Assembly (NCBI GenBank): GCA_028284325.1
Contig: JANQRX010000005.1
Location: forward strand, 310,001 to 374,000
Direction: 5' to 3'
Origin: Bauldia sp.
Lineage (GTDB): Bacteria > Pseudomonadota > Alphaproteobacteria > Rhizobiales > Kaistiaceae
DNA: 64,000 nt
Shown here: positions 8,335-16,388 of the stretch, one piece after another
How the letters are laid out: every line of letters begins with the position of its first letter
Position numbering within the stretch: position 1 is the first letter of the stretch
Program-made: the position numbers and the translations under genes
Notes under the pieces: model-generated
What the model saw: the letters and a program-made list of their open reading frames with translations, nothing else
The model's database searches: none
What the model was told of the DNA's origin: nothing

Positions 8335-8580
8335 CGCGCACGCGAACCCCCGGGTGGAATGCTATCCAGGCGTCGGAGCAGTTCCTGCCCGGCCGCCAGC
8401 GGACGGGTTGCCGTTCCGCGCAAGGAAAATGGAAGCTCAGTCGTCTCCTCAGGCTCGCGGCGGCGTGGACGGCGTCCGCAAGCGAACTCCCGGCGACAAG
8501 CAGCCCGTGATTGGCCAGCAGCACGGTGTGGTGATCTCACGCCGTTAGGCCGACGGCCTCGGCCAAGTCGAGAGCACCGG
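8335..8580 (-). pseudogene. Decayed C-terminal remnant of a class II aldolase-family gene
   Basis: No intact gene fits here, but the minus strand carries pieces of a class II aldolase/adducin-type C-terminus in shifted frames: LDLAEAVGLTA, then HTVLLANHGLLVAG with DAV, then ETTELPFSLRGTATRPL. The NHGLLVAG block matches the conserved family pattern after the active-site domain. The pieces lie in the correct order and each needs a frameshift to join the next, so the gene is dead. It lies just downstream of dctM and may once have been the last gene of the TRAP operon. The call rests on recognising short motifs. Confidence 0.5.
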
Positions 8581-8614
8581 GGCAAGACGACCGCGGATGA
8601 ACGGGACAGCGAAC

Positions 8615-9907
8615 TCACCCTCCACTTCCCGGGAGAAAAAGGGCTATCTGCGGAAACGTGGCGAGCAGGGCGACGCCGACCAGCATGGCGAACCAGAACG
8701 GCAAGGCGGCGACCGCGGCCTGGGAGATGGAGACCTCTCCCTTCGTGATTCCGCAGAGGACGAAGAGATTGGCGCCTACGGGCGGTGTCAGCATGCCGAT
8801 CTCGATACAGACGACGATGACGACCCCGAGCCAGACCGGATCGAATCCAAATCCCGTCATCACCGGGAAGACGACCGGCACGGTCATGAGAAGCAGCGAC
8901 AGGCCGTCAAAGAAACAGCCAAGGACGATGTAGATCAGCACCATGCCGATCAGCACCTGCGTGGCCGACAGATTCATCTCGGTCAGTGACCGCATGACGT
9001 CGCGCGGAATTCCGAGCGCGCTGAACGCCTGAGCGAGCACCAGAGCACCAAGCGCGACGAACATGACGGCACCGAACGTGCGTGTCGCTCCGTAGAAGGC
9101 CTTGACGAGCTGCGGCCAACGGAGATCACCCCAGAACGCACCGATCGCGATCGCGGCAATGACACCCAGGCCGGCGGCCTCGGTGGGCGTGGCGAGGCCC
9201 AGATAGATTGTTCCCAGAACGCAGAAGATCAGCGCGAACAGCGGCCAGATACCGACAAGCCGCCTGAGGCGGTCGGTGTCAGGTGGTTGATCGTCGCTCC
9301 TCCGGGGCGTTTTCTCCGGCTGCAGGAGGGCCGTCACGGCAATGATGGCGCTGAACATCAAGGCGAGCATCAGCCCGGGGACGATCCCCGCCATGAACAG
9401 GGCCGTGATGGAAACACCCTGGGTCGCGCCGTAGATGATGAAGCCGAGACTCGGTGGAATGAGAAGACCGAGTGTGCCACCTGCGGCCAAGGTTCCGACG
9501 ACGAACGGACGGTGATAGCCGCGACGGGCCAACTCCGGATAGGCGACCGTGCCCACTGCTGCGGCGGTCGACATGCTAGCGCCGCTGACCGCGCTGAACA
9601 GCGTGCAAACTGCGATGTTGGTATGCAGCAATTGTCCCGGAACGAAGCGGAACAGGGGCGAGAACGCCTCATAGACCCGGTAGCTGACACCGCTGCGCAG
9701 CAGGATCTCGCCCATCAGGATGTAGAGCGGAACCGCGCTGAGCGTGAACTCGTTGAAGACGTTCCACACCGCGATGAAGCCGAGATTGCTGGCGCCGCCG
9801 AGGAGAAAATGCAGCACCAGTAAGCCGGAAAGCGCGAGCCCGATTCCCAGGGGCGCTGCGGTCAACGCGGTAATCGCCAGGCCGCCGATGAAGAAGACCC
9901 AGATCAT
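8615..9907 (-). CDS. dctM: TRAP transporter large permease subunit
   Basis: A 430-residue integral membrane protein of the DctM family, the Na+-driven permease of tripartite ATP-independent periplasmic transporters. It is hydrophobic throughout with about 12 predicted membrane segments. Family blocks include SAVSGASMSTAAAVGTVA near residue 105, TPTEAAGLG near 233 and MLTPPVGANLFVL near 370. The start is five bases after the dctQ stop. The solute comes from the DctP partner and cannot be read directly. The context of M20, M19 and amine-oxidase genes points to a peptide- or amino-acid-like compound. Confidence 0.93.
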   Translation of the reverse strand: MIWVFFIGGLAITALTAAPLGIGLALSGLLVLHFLLGGASNLGFIAVWNVFNEFTLSAVPLYILMGEILLRSGVSYRVYEAFSPLFRFVPGQLLHTNIAVCTLFSAVSGASMSTAAAVGTVAYPELARRGYHRPFVVGTLAAGGTLGLLIPPSLGFIIYGATQGVSITALFMAGIVPGLMLALMFSAIIAVTALLQPEKTPRRSDDQPPDTDRLRRLVGIWPLFALIFCVLGTIYLGLATPTEAAGLGVIAAIAIGAFWGDLRWPQLVKAFYGATRTFGAVMFVALGALVLAQAFSALGIPRDVMRSLTEMNLSATQVLIGMVLIYIVLGCFFDGLSLLLMTVPVVFPVMTGFGFDPVWLGVVIVVCIEIGMLTPPVGANLFVLCGITKGEVSISQAAVAALPFWFAMLVGVALLATFPQIALFLPGSGG

Positions 9908-9912
9908 GCGCT

Positions 9913-10428
9913 TCAGCTGTCGTCGCCGGAGTGCGCGGCCTTACCGCCGCGGATCAGCCTGGCAACAGCAATCGCAAAGGCGGCAATCAGGCAAAGGATG
10001 ATCAGGCCGACCCATGGATAGAGCGGCAGCTTGCCGATGACGGTTGCGGAGCCGGATCGATAGACGAAGGAGAAATACTGCAGCGCTTCATATGCGAACC
10101 ACAGATAGAATGCGGCTGCGAGCAGGTGTCGACATGCCGATTGGATGGCCGCCATATGGTCGCCGAACAAACTGTCGAGAAGATCGATGCGAATATGCCG
10201 GCTCTCGAATTCGACATTGGCCAAAGCGGAAAAGACAATGCCACAGAAGAGCAGACCGACGATGTCTTCGGTGAAAGCGAAGGGGGCGCTGAAGGCGTAG
10301 CGCATGATTGCGCTCAGGGCGACGAACCCGGCCATGATTGCCATCATCGCGACGGCCAGCAGTTCAAGCCCGCGCGAGGTGAACGACAAGACCCTCCAGG
10401 CAGCATTCATTGCCGCAGCACCGACCAC
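9913..10428 (-). CDS. dctQ: TRAP transporter small permease subunit
   Basis: A 171-residue DctQ-type membrane protein with four predicted membrane helices, including the first near residues 20-40 and the last near 130-155. The conserved F-T-E-D block (APFAFTEDIVGLL) and ESRHIRIDLL are characteristic of the family. It bridges the large permease and helps receive the binding protein. The track start is GTG 10428; ATG 10410 six codons later is equally possible, since neither has a clear ribosome-binding site. It lies between dctP and dctM in the same operon. Confidence 0.9.
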   Translation of the reverse strand: MVGAAAMNAAWRVLSFTSRGLELLAVAMMAIMAGFVALSAIMRYAFSAPFAFTEDIVGLLFCGIVFSALANVEFESRHIRIDLLDSLFGDHMAAIQSACRHLLAAAFYLWFAYEALQYFSFVYRSGSATVIGKLPLYPWVGLIILCLIAAFAIAVARLIRGGKAAHSGDDS

Positions 10429-10490
10429 GCTTGAGTTTCGGCGCGCCCCGCAGCGCGCAAGCTAGAGCAAGTGCGAGGCGCGCCGGTTGA

Positions 10491-11525
10491 TCATTGCAGA
10501 CCGACGGTTTCCGTAACAGCCGTGATATCGGCAACGGCCTGGTCGCCGATCTCGCTTGCCTTGTCGCGCCAGACCCTGAGCGCCGCCTCGGTGAAGGCGG
10601 CCTGATCCTCCGCGCTGAAATCGGGAAGCATCGTCAGCCCGTTTTCCTTCAACCGTTCTATGGCCGGTGCGTCGTAGCGTGCGGCGACATAGGCCTCGAA
10701 ACTGCGCTCAGTAGCCTCTTGGGCCGCGCTTTCGAGCGCCGATTTCTGAGCGTCGTCCAGCTTCTCGTAGGCGCTTTCCGACACGACAATCGTCAACGGA
10801 TGCAGCACAAACGGAAAGAGATAGCTCGCATTGGGTGCCACTTCCTGAAGAGAAATCGTCTCGGCGGCTTGTGCAGGGTAGACGGCGCAATCGACCACGC
10901 CGGTGCTCAGCGCGACGTAGAGATCGTTCTGCCCGATGATCTGGGCCGCGATGCCCAGTTCGCTGAACGTGGCGATCTGAAACTCTTCCCAAACCCGAAG
11001 TTTGCGCGAACGCAGGTCGTCCAGCGAATTGACCGGCTCGCGGCAGAAGATGTGCGTCTGCGACGCCGCATGGCCGATAAACCCGACAAGACGAATTCCG
11101 GCGGCGTTGTAGACCCGGTCGTAGATCGTCTTCAGCGTGGTCAGCGCCTCCTGCACCATGGACGCCTGCGACAAGACGCCGGGCGGCAGCGTCACCGCAT
11201 ACTCGGCCGCGTCTCTTGCAAGGTAGCCCGGGTAGAGCAAGGCGGCTTGAACGACGTTGCCGGGCGGCAGGGTTTGCAGCATGTCGGCGTCTTTCACACC
11301 CAGCGCGCCACCGGGGTAGAAATCGACCTTGATCCCTCCGCCGGAGATTTCACCCACCCGGTCGGCAAACCACTGTGTATTCTGAATCTCAATGCGCGTT
11401 TCGGCGGCAGCTGCGTGCATGCGCCAAACAGCGTCATCTGCCGAAACGGCCCGAGGCGACAGCACCAAGCCGGCAGTCAAACCGGCCAAGACTGCCAAGC
11501 CAACTTTCATTCTTCCAACTCTCAT
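10491..11525 (-). CDS. dctP: TRAP transporter periplasmic substrate-binding protein
   Basis: A 344-residue binding protein with a signal peptide (MRVGRMKVGLAVLAGLTAG, cleavage after AVSA near residue 29). The mature part follows the DctP fold, with the ELGIAAQIIGQNDLYVALSTG block near residue 200 corresponding to the segment around the conserved substrate-binding region. I chose ATG 11525, not the track start at 11633, because GGGAGG stands at the right distance upstream and the signal peptide begins there. It is the first gene of the transporter operon, behind the promoter and palindrome at 11648-11677. Confidence 0.92.
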   Translation of the reverse strand: MRVGRMKVGLAVLAGLTAGLVLSPRAVSADDAVWRMHAAAAETRIEIQNTQWFADRVGEISGGGIKVDFYPGGALGVKDADMLQTLPPGNVVQAALLYPGYLARDAAEYAVTLPPGVLSQASMVQEALTTLKTIYDRVYNAAGIRLVGFIGHAASQTHIFCREPVNSLDDLRSRKLRVWEEFQIATFSELGIAAQIIGQNDLYVALSTGVVDCAVYPAQAAETISLQEVAPNASYLFPFVLHPLTIVVSESAYEKLDDAQKSALESAAQEATERSFEAYVAARYDAPAIERLKENGLTMLPDFSAEDQAAFTEAALRVWRDKASEIGDQAVADITAVTETVGLQ

Positions 11526-11647
11526 GACCGACCTCCCTTTTGCTCCATCGATCCGGCGTGTCTGGTTTGATGCGCAGCAGGAATTTGGGTCTTGTTGCCA
11601 AGACGTTTCATTCATGTTCCGTGCACGGGTCACGCCTTATAAAAAAG

Positions 11648-11677
11648 AAACATTATATGTAGAATGTTTATTGTCAA
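11648..11677 (-). promoter_or_regulatory. Promoter with palindromic operator upstream of dctP
   Basis: Read on the minus strand there is a perfect -35 box TTGACA and, 16 bases on, TAATGT as a candidate -10. Between and over them is the inverted repeat AAACATT-N8-AATGTTT. The ACATT/AATGT half-sites recur upstream of the M20 deacylase gene at 15459-15477, which suggests that one regulator, probably the adjacent TetR protein, controls both operons. The promoter is seen in sequence. The shared regulator is an inference. Confidence 0.65.
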
Positions 11678-11723
11678 CCTCACAACGCCCCTCGAATGTC
11701 GATTCAGGGGCTGATCGGCGCAC

Positions 11724-12968
11724 CTATCCGCAGACCTCTCGAAAGACCCTGAGGAAGTTTTCTCCGAGAACGCCCCTGATATCCCGGTCCGCGAAACCGC
11801 GGGCCACCAGACCGCGCGTGATGTTGGGCAGATCCCGGTAGTCGTCGAAGCCGCGAAGGGTCGACGGTGCGTCGAAGCCGTCCGACGATGAGAAACCGAG
11901 GCCGTAGAGCCAATCGCGCAGGCGGGCCATGCCCCAATCAGGCGACTGCAGGGGCCAATCCGTCCCGATGCCGACATGATCGATGCCGATCAGATCGGCA
12001 ACATATTCGACGTGGTCGAGGAAGTGCTGGATGGTCGGTTCGGCCGCATCGGTCAGAAATTGCGGCACGCAGAAGATCCCGACATATCCTCCGGTTTCCG
12101 CAACGGCCTTCAGTGTATCGTCGGAATGGTTGCGGGGGTTGTCCAGCAGAGCGCACGCGCCCGTGTGGGAGATAACGACCGGGTCGCGCGAAAGCCTGCA
12201 CGCATCGAGCGTGGTCGCCTCTCCACAATGGCTGACGTCGACGATGATACCGCGTTCGTTCATTCGGCCGATCACCTCGGCGCCGAAACTCGTTACCCCA
12301 CAATCGGTGCGATCCATGCAGCCGCCGCCGACGAAGTTGACGGTGTTGTAGGTCAGCTGGATCATACGCATGCCGAACATGTGGAACTGATCGACGCGAT
12401 CGACATTGGTGCCAAGATCGAGCGTGTTCTGTGTGTTCAGGAAACCGACTCTTGTCCCGGAGTCCTTGGCGCGGATGAAATCATCGGCGGTCAGCGCTTT
12501 GTCCAGCCAGTCAAAGCGGTCGAACTGTGCCTGGTGCAGCGCGAACCAGGGCATCGTCTCGACGTAGGCGTCAGCATCCGGCGTACTCTTGAAGCCAATC
12601 GTTTGACGGGAGGCGCCGGTGAGACCTGACGCCTCCCAGGCGTGCCGCAGATCCGGGAACGACCCTGCAAGCGCGAGACGATTGGGAAGGCTCCAGGCGT
12701 CGAGCACCGCCTTCTGCGCGTTGCGATGCTGATCATATTCGGCCTGGAGCCGCTCGATCATCGCCGGCGTGAAGGACCGTCGCCCGCACGGGCCCTGGCA
12801 CAGCGTATCCACGATGATGGCGTCCGCATGCAGCCGGCGCGCCCGGTCTTCCTGTTCACGTGACAGCCCGAAATCGAATATCCCGAAGCGCTCGCCCTTC
12901 GTCTCCGGGAGTGCAGCCGCCGCTGCTGATGCGGGCGTGGAGTTTCCGCTCTTGATCGACCTAGACAT
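11724..12968 (-). CDS. M19 membrane dipeptidase-like protein
   Basis: A 414-residue member of the renal dipeptidase (M19) family. The late metal-binding histidines are present in IIVDVSHCG and VVISHTGACALLDNPRN, and the C-terminal DHVGIGTDW block is typical. The N-terminal HxD motif (usually HNDLP) is replaced by VDTLCQGP, and the bridging glutamate is not where expected (VGFLNTQNT), so the binuclear zinc site may be changed. No signal peptide is evident, so it is probably cytoplasmic despite the family name. It is third in the M20-FAD oxidase-M19 operon, and its start overlaps the oxidase stop by eight bases. Confidence 0.85.
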   Translation of the reverse strand: MSRSIKSGNSTPASAAAAALPETKGERFGIFDFGLSREQEDRARRLHADAIIVDTLCQGPCGRRSFTPAMIERLQAEYDQHRNAQKAVLDAWSLPNRLALAGSFPDLRHAWEASGLTGASRQTIGFKSTPDADAYVETMPWFALHQAQFDRFDWLDKALTADDFIRAKDSGTRVGFLNTQNTLDLGTNVDRVDQFHMFGMRMIQLTYNTVNFVGGGCMDRTDCGVTSFGAEVIGRMNERGIIVDVSHCGEATTLDACRLSRDPVVISHTGACALLDNPRNHSDDTLKAVAETGGYVGIFCVPQFLTDAAEPTIQHFLDHVEYVADLIGIDHVGIGTDWPLQSPDWGMARLRDWLYGLGFSSSDGFDAPSTLRGFDDYRDLPNITRGLVARGFADRDIRGVLGENFLRVFREVCG

Positions 12969-14256
12969 GAAGGCGGTCCAGGATGCGGTACCAGATCAGG
13001 ACGGTTTCCAGTCCAAGGCGGCGCGCCGGGTAGAATGGAATCGGGCGGATGTCGGTCAGCGGAAGCGGCGGGTCCACCCGCTCCTTCTCACCAGCCATAT
13101 CGCCGAGCAGCCGGCCGAGTTGCGACATCATCGCGACGCCGCGCCCATTGCAGCCGGCGACGACGAACAGGCCAGGCGCGGGGTGGTGGAGGTGCGGCAA
13201 GAAATCCGCCGTCAGGCAGAACAGGCCGCCCCACGCATCCTCCCATTCGACATCCTTGATCTGTGGGAAAAGCCGCGCGGCCGCATGGCGTAGCTGTGCG
13301 TAATCGCTTGACGGTTCGTGCAGGCCGAACGAGCCCCTCGCACCGATCAGCAGCCTGCCGGCCGAATCGAAGCGAACGTAGTTCATGATTCGACGCGCAT
13401 CCGAGATGGGCAGCCTCGACGGCATGACCTGTTTCCGCACCGCGTGCGGAAGCGGTTTTGTCGAGGCCATGACGCTCGATGCCGGAACAAGGCTGCGGTC
13501 CAGGCCGTCGATCGCGCCGCTTGCATAACCGTTCGTGCAGATGAGAACGGAGCTCGATCGGACGGAATGCCCGTTAACGTCGGTTTCCCATCGTCCGTCC
13601 AGGTATTGCGGGCGTCCGGCGCGGGACCGTGAAAATACCCGACCACCGCGATCGCCGACGACGCGAGCGAGTTCGCGCGCATAGCTCAGCGGCTGCAACT
13701 GGCCTCCGCGCGGATCGATCCAGCCTCCGCAGTAGGACCGGCTTCCGGTCAGTCTTTCGATTTCCGTCCGATCGACAAGGCGCGGCGCCGTCCCGGTGAT
13801 GTCGGCCCACGCCCGCGCCCGCCTCGTGACCAAAGCCATGGTCTTTTCGTTGACGGCCGGTTGGAGCCAACCGCCTTGCTCGGCGTCGCATTTGAGACCG
13901 TAGGACTTGATGAGCTCGAACGTGGCGTCGGCGACGCCACCTGCGAACTCGACGAGACGTCGTCCCGGCACCTCGCCGAGCATGGAGAAAAGCGTCGCGG
14001 GATCGTGCTTGAGGCCGGCGATGACCTGCCCGCCATTTCTGCCGGACCCGCCAAAGCCGGGCTCGTGCGCATCCACAACCACGACATCGATCGACTGCTC
14101 CAGCAGCCGCAGGGCCGCGTTCAGACCGGCATAGCCGGCACCGATGACCAGGGCTTGGGTTTGTGTTGGGCGATCGAGCGTCGATGTTGCCGCGAGCGGC
14201 TTGGCCGTGCGCAACCATGCGGATCGCTGTGGCGACCATGTCGTCGACTGAAGCAT
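12961..14256 (-). CDS. FAD-dependent oxidoreductase (DAO family, PuuB-like)
   Basis: A 431-residue flavoprotein that probably oxidises an amine or amino acid. The FAD-binding motif ALVIGAGYAGLNAA lies near residues 35-48, followed by VVVVDA and the GGSGRNGGQVIAG segment typical of gamma-glutamylputrescine oxidase-like enzymes. The C-terminal flavin contact VVAGCNGRGVAMMSQLG lies near 380. The start at ATG 14256 shares one base with the upstream deacylase stop (TGATG), so translation is probably coupled; the longer track start runs into that gene. Its position between M20 and M19 hydrolases suggests that it attacks the amine released by them. Confidence 0.88.
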   Translation of the reverse strand: MLQSTTWSPQRSAWLRTAKPLAATSTLDRPTQTQALVIGAGYAGLNAALRLLEQSIDVVVVDAHEPGFGGSGRNGGQVIAGLKHDPATLFSMLGEVPGRRLVEFAGGVADATFELIKSYGLKCDAEQGGWLQPAVNEKTMALVTRRARAWADITGTAPRLVDRTEIERLTGSRSYCGGWIDPRGGQLQPLSYARELARVVGDRGGRVFSRSRAGRPQYLDGRWETDVNGHSVRSSSVLICTNGYASGAIDGLDRSLVPASSVMASTKPLPHAVRKQVMPSRLPISDARRIMNYVRFDSAGRLLIGARGSFGLHEPSSDYAQLRHAAARLFPQIKDVEWEDAWGGLFCLTADFLPHLHHPAPGLFVVAGCNGRGVAMMSQLGRLLGDMAGEKERVDPPLPLTDIRPIPFYPARRLGLETVLIWYRILDRLHV

Positions 14257-15428
14257 CACGAGGCGAACGCGTTGACCGGCCGATTCCGATATCGTTCCAG
14301 CGCCGCGGGAAGAGCGTGCAACATCTCGAGGCATTGCCGGAGCTGGGCTTCATCGACATGTTCGTCGGGACGGTGGGCCTGCTCGATCGACCCGGGCCCG
14401 CAGACGACCGACGGCCAGCCGGCCTGCTGGAAGAAGCCCGCTTCGGTGGCGTAGGACACGCAATCGCCGGTGGCCGGCGGACACAGGTCGGCAAGCAGTT
14501 CCGAGGCCGGGCAGGGGGCTTCGGGCTCAAGCGGCGGCATGAATGTCAGCTGTTGCGTTGCGCATGAGGCGGCGCGGTGCGGCTTAACCAGTTCGGTTCG
14601 ACAGAAGTCATCCACCCGCGCCTGAATGTCAGCCGGGTGCTGTCCCGGCATGAGGCGGCAATCCCACTCGACATCGCAGGAATCGGCGACGATGTTGCGC
14701 GCGCTCCCGCCACGGATCATGCCCGGGTTGATGGTTGCGAAAGGCGGTTCGAAGTTGGAAGCGCTTGCTGGCGAGGAGGCGAATTGACGTTGCAACGCTT
14801 CGAGGAACAGGAGCAATCTCGCGGCCGCGAAGTTCGCGTTCACGCCATTTCCCGGATCGGAGGAGTGGGCCGCGCGGCCCGTAATACACGTCCGCGCGCC
14901 AAACGTTCCCTTGTGCCCGCGTACGATCTGCATGTCGGTCGGCTCGCCGACAACGACCAACTCAGGCTCAACGCCGTGACTCTTCATGTCGGCGATAAGC
15001 GACGGCAGGCGTTGTGAGCCCGTCTCCTCATCGCTTGACAATGCGACATAGATCGGCGCGCCCAAGTCAGGGGCGCCCCAGGCGTGTGCTGCCGTAAGGA
15101 CGCTCGCTACGAACCCCTTCATGTCGCAGGTTCCGCGGCCATAGAGCCGTCCGCCTTCGGCGCTGACCTGCCAGGGATCGCCGGACCAGCCGGCGCCAGG
15201 CGGCACCACGTCGAGATGCCCGGATAGAAGCAACCCGCCAGACGCCACCGGGCCGAACCGCATCCAGATCGACCGAAGCGGCGGGTCGCCGGCGACAACA
15301 ATACGGATATCGCTGGCGACCTCTCCCGCGTCTGCGGCGATCCAGTCGACGATGTCACCGTTGCCGTCGGCGCCGACCGTGGGGAAACGCACCAGCGCAT
15401 TCAATCTCTCGATGACGTGATCCAGCAT
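14256..15428 (-). CDS. M20 family deacylase (ArgE/DapE-like)
   Basis: A 390-residue metallo-deacylase of the acetylornithine deacetylase type. The metal and catalytic motifs are in order: SGHLDVVPP near residue 70, GRGTCDMKGF near 98, SSDEETGSQ near 130, VVVGEPTDM near 156 and a terminal E/H region. The dimerisation insert AAHSSDPGNGVNAN follows near 185. It is first in the operon with the FAD oxidase and the M19 protein. Being apart from other arginine genes, it more likely removes an N-acyl group from an imported compound than makes arginine. AAAGG upstream supports ATG 15428. Confidence 0.88.
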   Translation of the reverse strand: MLDHVIERLNALVRFPTVGADGNGDIVDWIAADAGEVASDIRIVVAGDPPLRSIWMRFGPVASGGLLLSGHLDVVPPGAGWSGDPWQVSAEGGRLYGRGTCDMKGFVASVLTAAHAWGAPDLGAPIYVALSSDEETGSQRLPSLIADMKSHGVEPELVVVGEPTDMQIVRGHKGTFGARTCITGRAAHSSDPGNGVNANFAAARLLLFLEALQRQFASSPASASNFEPPFATINPGMIRGGSARNIVADSCDVEWDCRLMPGQHPADIQARVDDFCRTELVKPHRAASCATQQLTFMPPLEPEAPCPASELLADLCPPATGDCVSYATEAGFFQQAGWPSVVCGPGSIEQAHRPDEHVDEAQLRQCLEMLHALPAALERYRNRPVNAFAS

Positions 15429-15458
15429 CGCACGACCTTTACCGTTTAATAAACATGC

Positions 15459-15483
15459 ATTACATTTAAAATGTAATTGTCAA
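15459..15483 (-). promoter_or_regulatory. Promoter with perfect palindrome upstream of the M20 operon
   Basis: On the minus strand a TTGACA -35 box is followed at once by the perfect palindrome ATTACATTT-N-AAATGTAAT, which fills the spacer. A bound repressor would cover the promoter. The site lies between the M20 operon and the divergent tetR gene, about 80 bases from the latter's start, so it could also serve autoregulation. The -10 box is poor (TAATGC or ATGCAT). Half-sites match those at the dctP promoter. Confidence 0.65.
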
Positions 15484-15555
15484 GCTCTGCCTCTTTTCCT
15501 TGCGACATGCGTGTCCTAAAGCGAGCATCATGGCAGCTGCTAAGAGAGGCTCGGG

Positions 15556-16203
15556 ATGGGCAACAGTGCTGTAGAAGACACGAAGCCCGCAAAGCACGAA
15601 CGCCGTCCGAACGCCCTGCGCACGGCTGAAACGCGCAAGGCGCTGATCGAAGCGACCATCGACTGCCTTTGTGAGATCGGCTACTCGAGAACCACAACGC
15701 TTCAGATTTCGCGCCGCGCGAACATCACGCCGGGCGCGCTCCAGCACCATTTCGGCAAGAAAGACGAACTGATCCTCGCTGCGCTGGATGCGCTGATGAT
15801 CGAGATGTCATTCGTGCTCGATCGCGCCGCGCTCGTGAAGGGCACGGTTCGACAGAAGATCGATGCGTTTGTCGACCATCTTTGGTCGGAGTTCTATGCC
15901 GACCGTCGCTATATGGCGGTTTGGGAGATCGTGATTGGAAGCCGAGGCGAACCCGATCTTCACCCACGCGTGGCGACGCATCGACAGGCGTCCGTGGAAA
16001 AATGCGAGGATGTCTGGTGTCGCGCGTTCAACCTGCCTAGGGACAGCGACGATCCTCGCGTGAAGGCCCTCCACTTCGCCCTCAACTATCTGCGCGGCAG
16101 TGCGATGCTGCCCATCGTTCCCTCCGACAGCGCAGATGCCGACGGTACGCAGCATGCGCTGAAGGACTTTCTGGCGCACCGGTTCGCAAAACACGACGCA
16201 TAG
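15556..16203 (+). CDS. TetR family regulator, probable repressor of the TRAP/M20 operons
   Basis: A 215-residue regulator. The helix-turn-helix covers roughly residues 27-70 (LIEATIDCLCEIGYSRTTTL then QISRRANITPGALQHHFGKK). The C-terminal ligand domain has no close match that I can name. GAGAGG upstream fits the ATG at 15556. It is divergent from the M20 deacylase operon across a palindrome-bearing promoter, the usual layout for a local repressor. The similar palindrome at dctP suggests that it also controls the transporter. Confidence 0.87.
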   Translation: MGNSAVEDTKPAKHERRPNALRTAETRKALIEATIDCLCEIGYSRTTTLQISRRANITPGALQHHFGKKDELILAALDALMIEMSFVLDRAALVKGTVRQKIDAFVDHLWSEFYADRRYMAVWEIVIGSRGEPDLHPRVATHRQASVEKCEDVWCRAFNLPRDSDDPRVKALHFALNYLRGSAMLPIVPSDSADADGTQHALKDFLAHRFAKHDA

Positions 16204-16216
16204 CCGGCACAAATGA

Positions 16217-16292
16217 TGGTGCCGCATGCCGGACTCGAACCAGCGACCCACGCATTACGAATGCGTTGCTCTACCACCTGAGCTAATGCGGC
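16217..16292 (-). tRNA. tRNA-Thr (anticodon CGT)
   Basis: On the minus strand the sequence folds into a full cloverleaf: acceptor GCCGCAT/ATGCGGC, D arm GCTC...GAGC, anticodon stem ACGCA/TGCGT with loop TTCGTAA giving anticodon CGT (codon ACG), T arm GCTGG-TTCGAGT-CCGGC, discriminator A and an encoded CCA. Length is 76 with CCA. It divides the accessory-looking left part from the heme-synthesis block. Its 3' end points left, the side on which integrated elements normally sit, but no integrase or repeated 3' segment is visible in this window. Confidence 0.96.
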
Positions 16293-16365
16293 TTCTGCCG
16301 ATGCGCGGTCGCTGATGCGCCGCGCCGGACGACGCCTTGATACGCGGGCCGGCGTCGCTGTTCAA

Positions 16366-16386
16366 GCGGCCCGATCCGTGGGCCGC
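16366..16386 (-). terminator. Hairpin just after hemY stop, possible terminator
   Basis: The inverted repeat GCGGCCC-N7-GGGCCGC begins three bases beyond the hemY stop codon. The seven G:C pairs make a stable hairpin, but only a short TT follows on the minus strand, so it is at best a weak intrinsic terminator or a transcript-end stabiliser. Confidence 0.35.
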
Positions 16387-16388
16387 CG

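Noticed and set aside
10484-10500. FNR-like TTGATCATTG near the dctP stop
   Set aside because: The right half does not match ATCAA at N4 spacing, and it lies at the end of a gene, not in a promoter.
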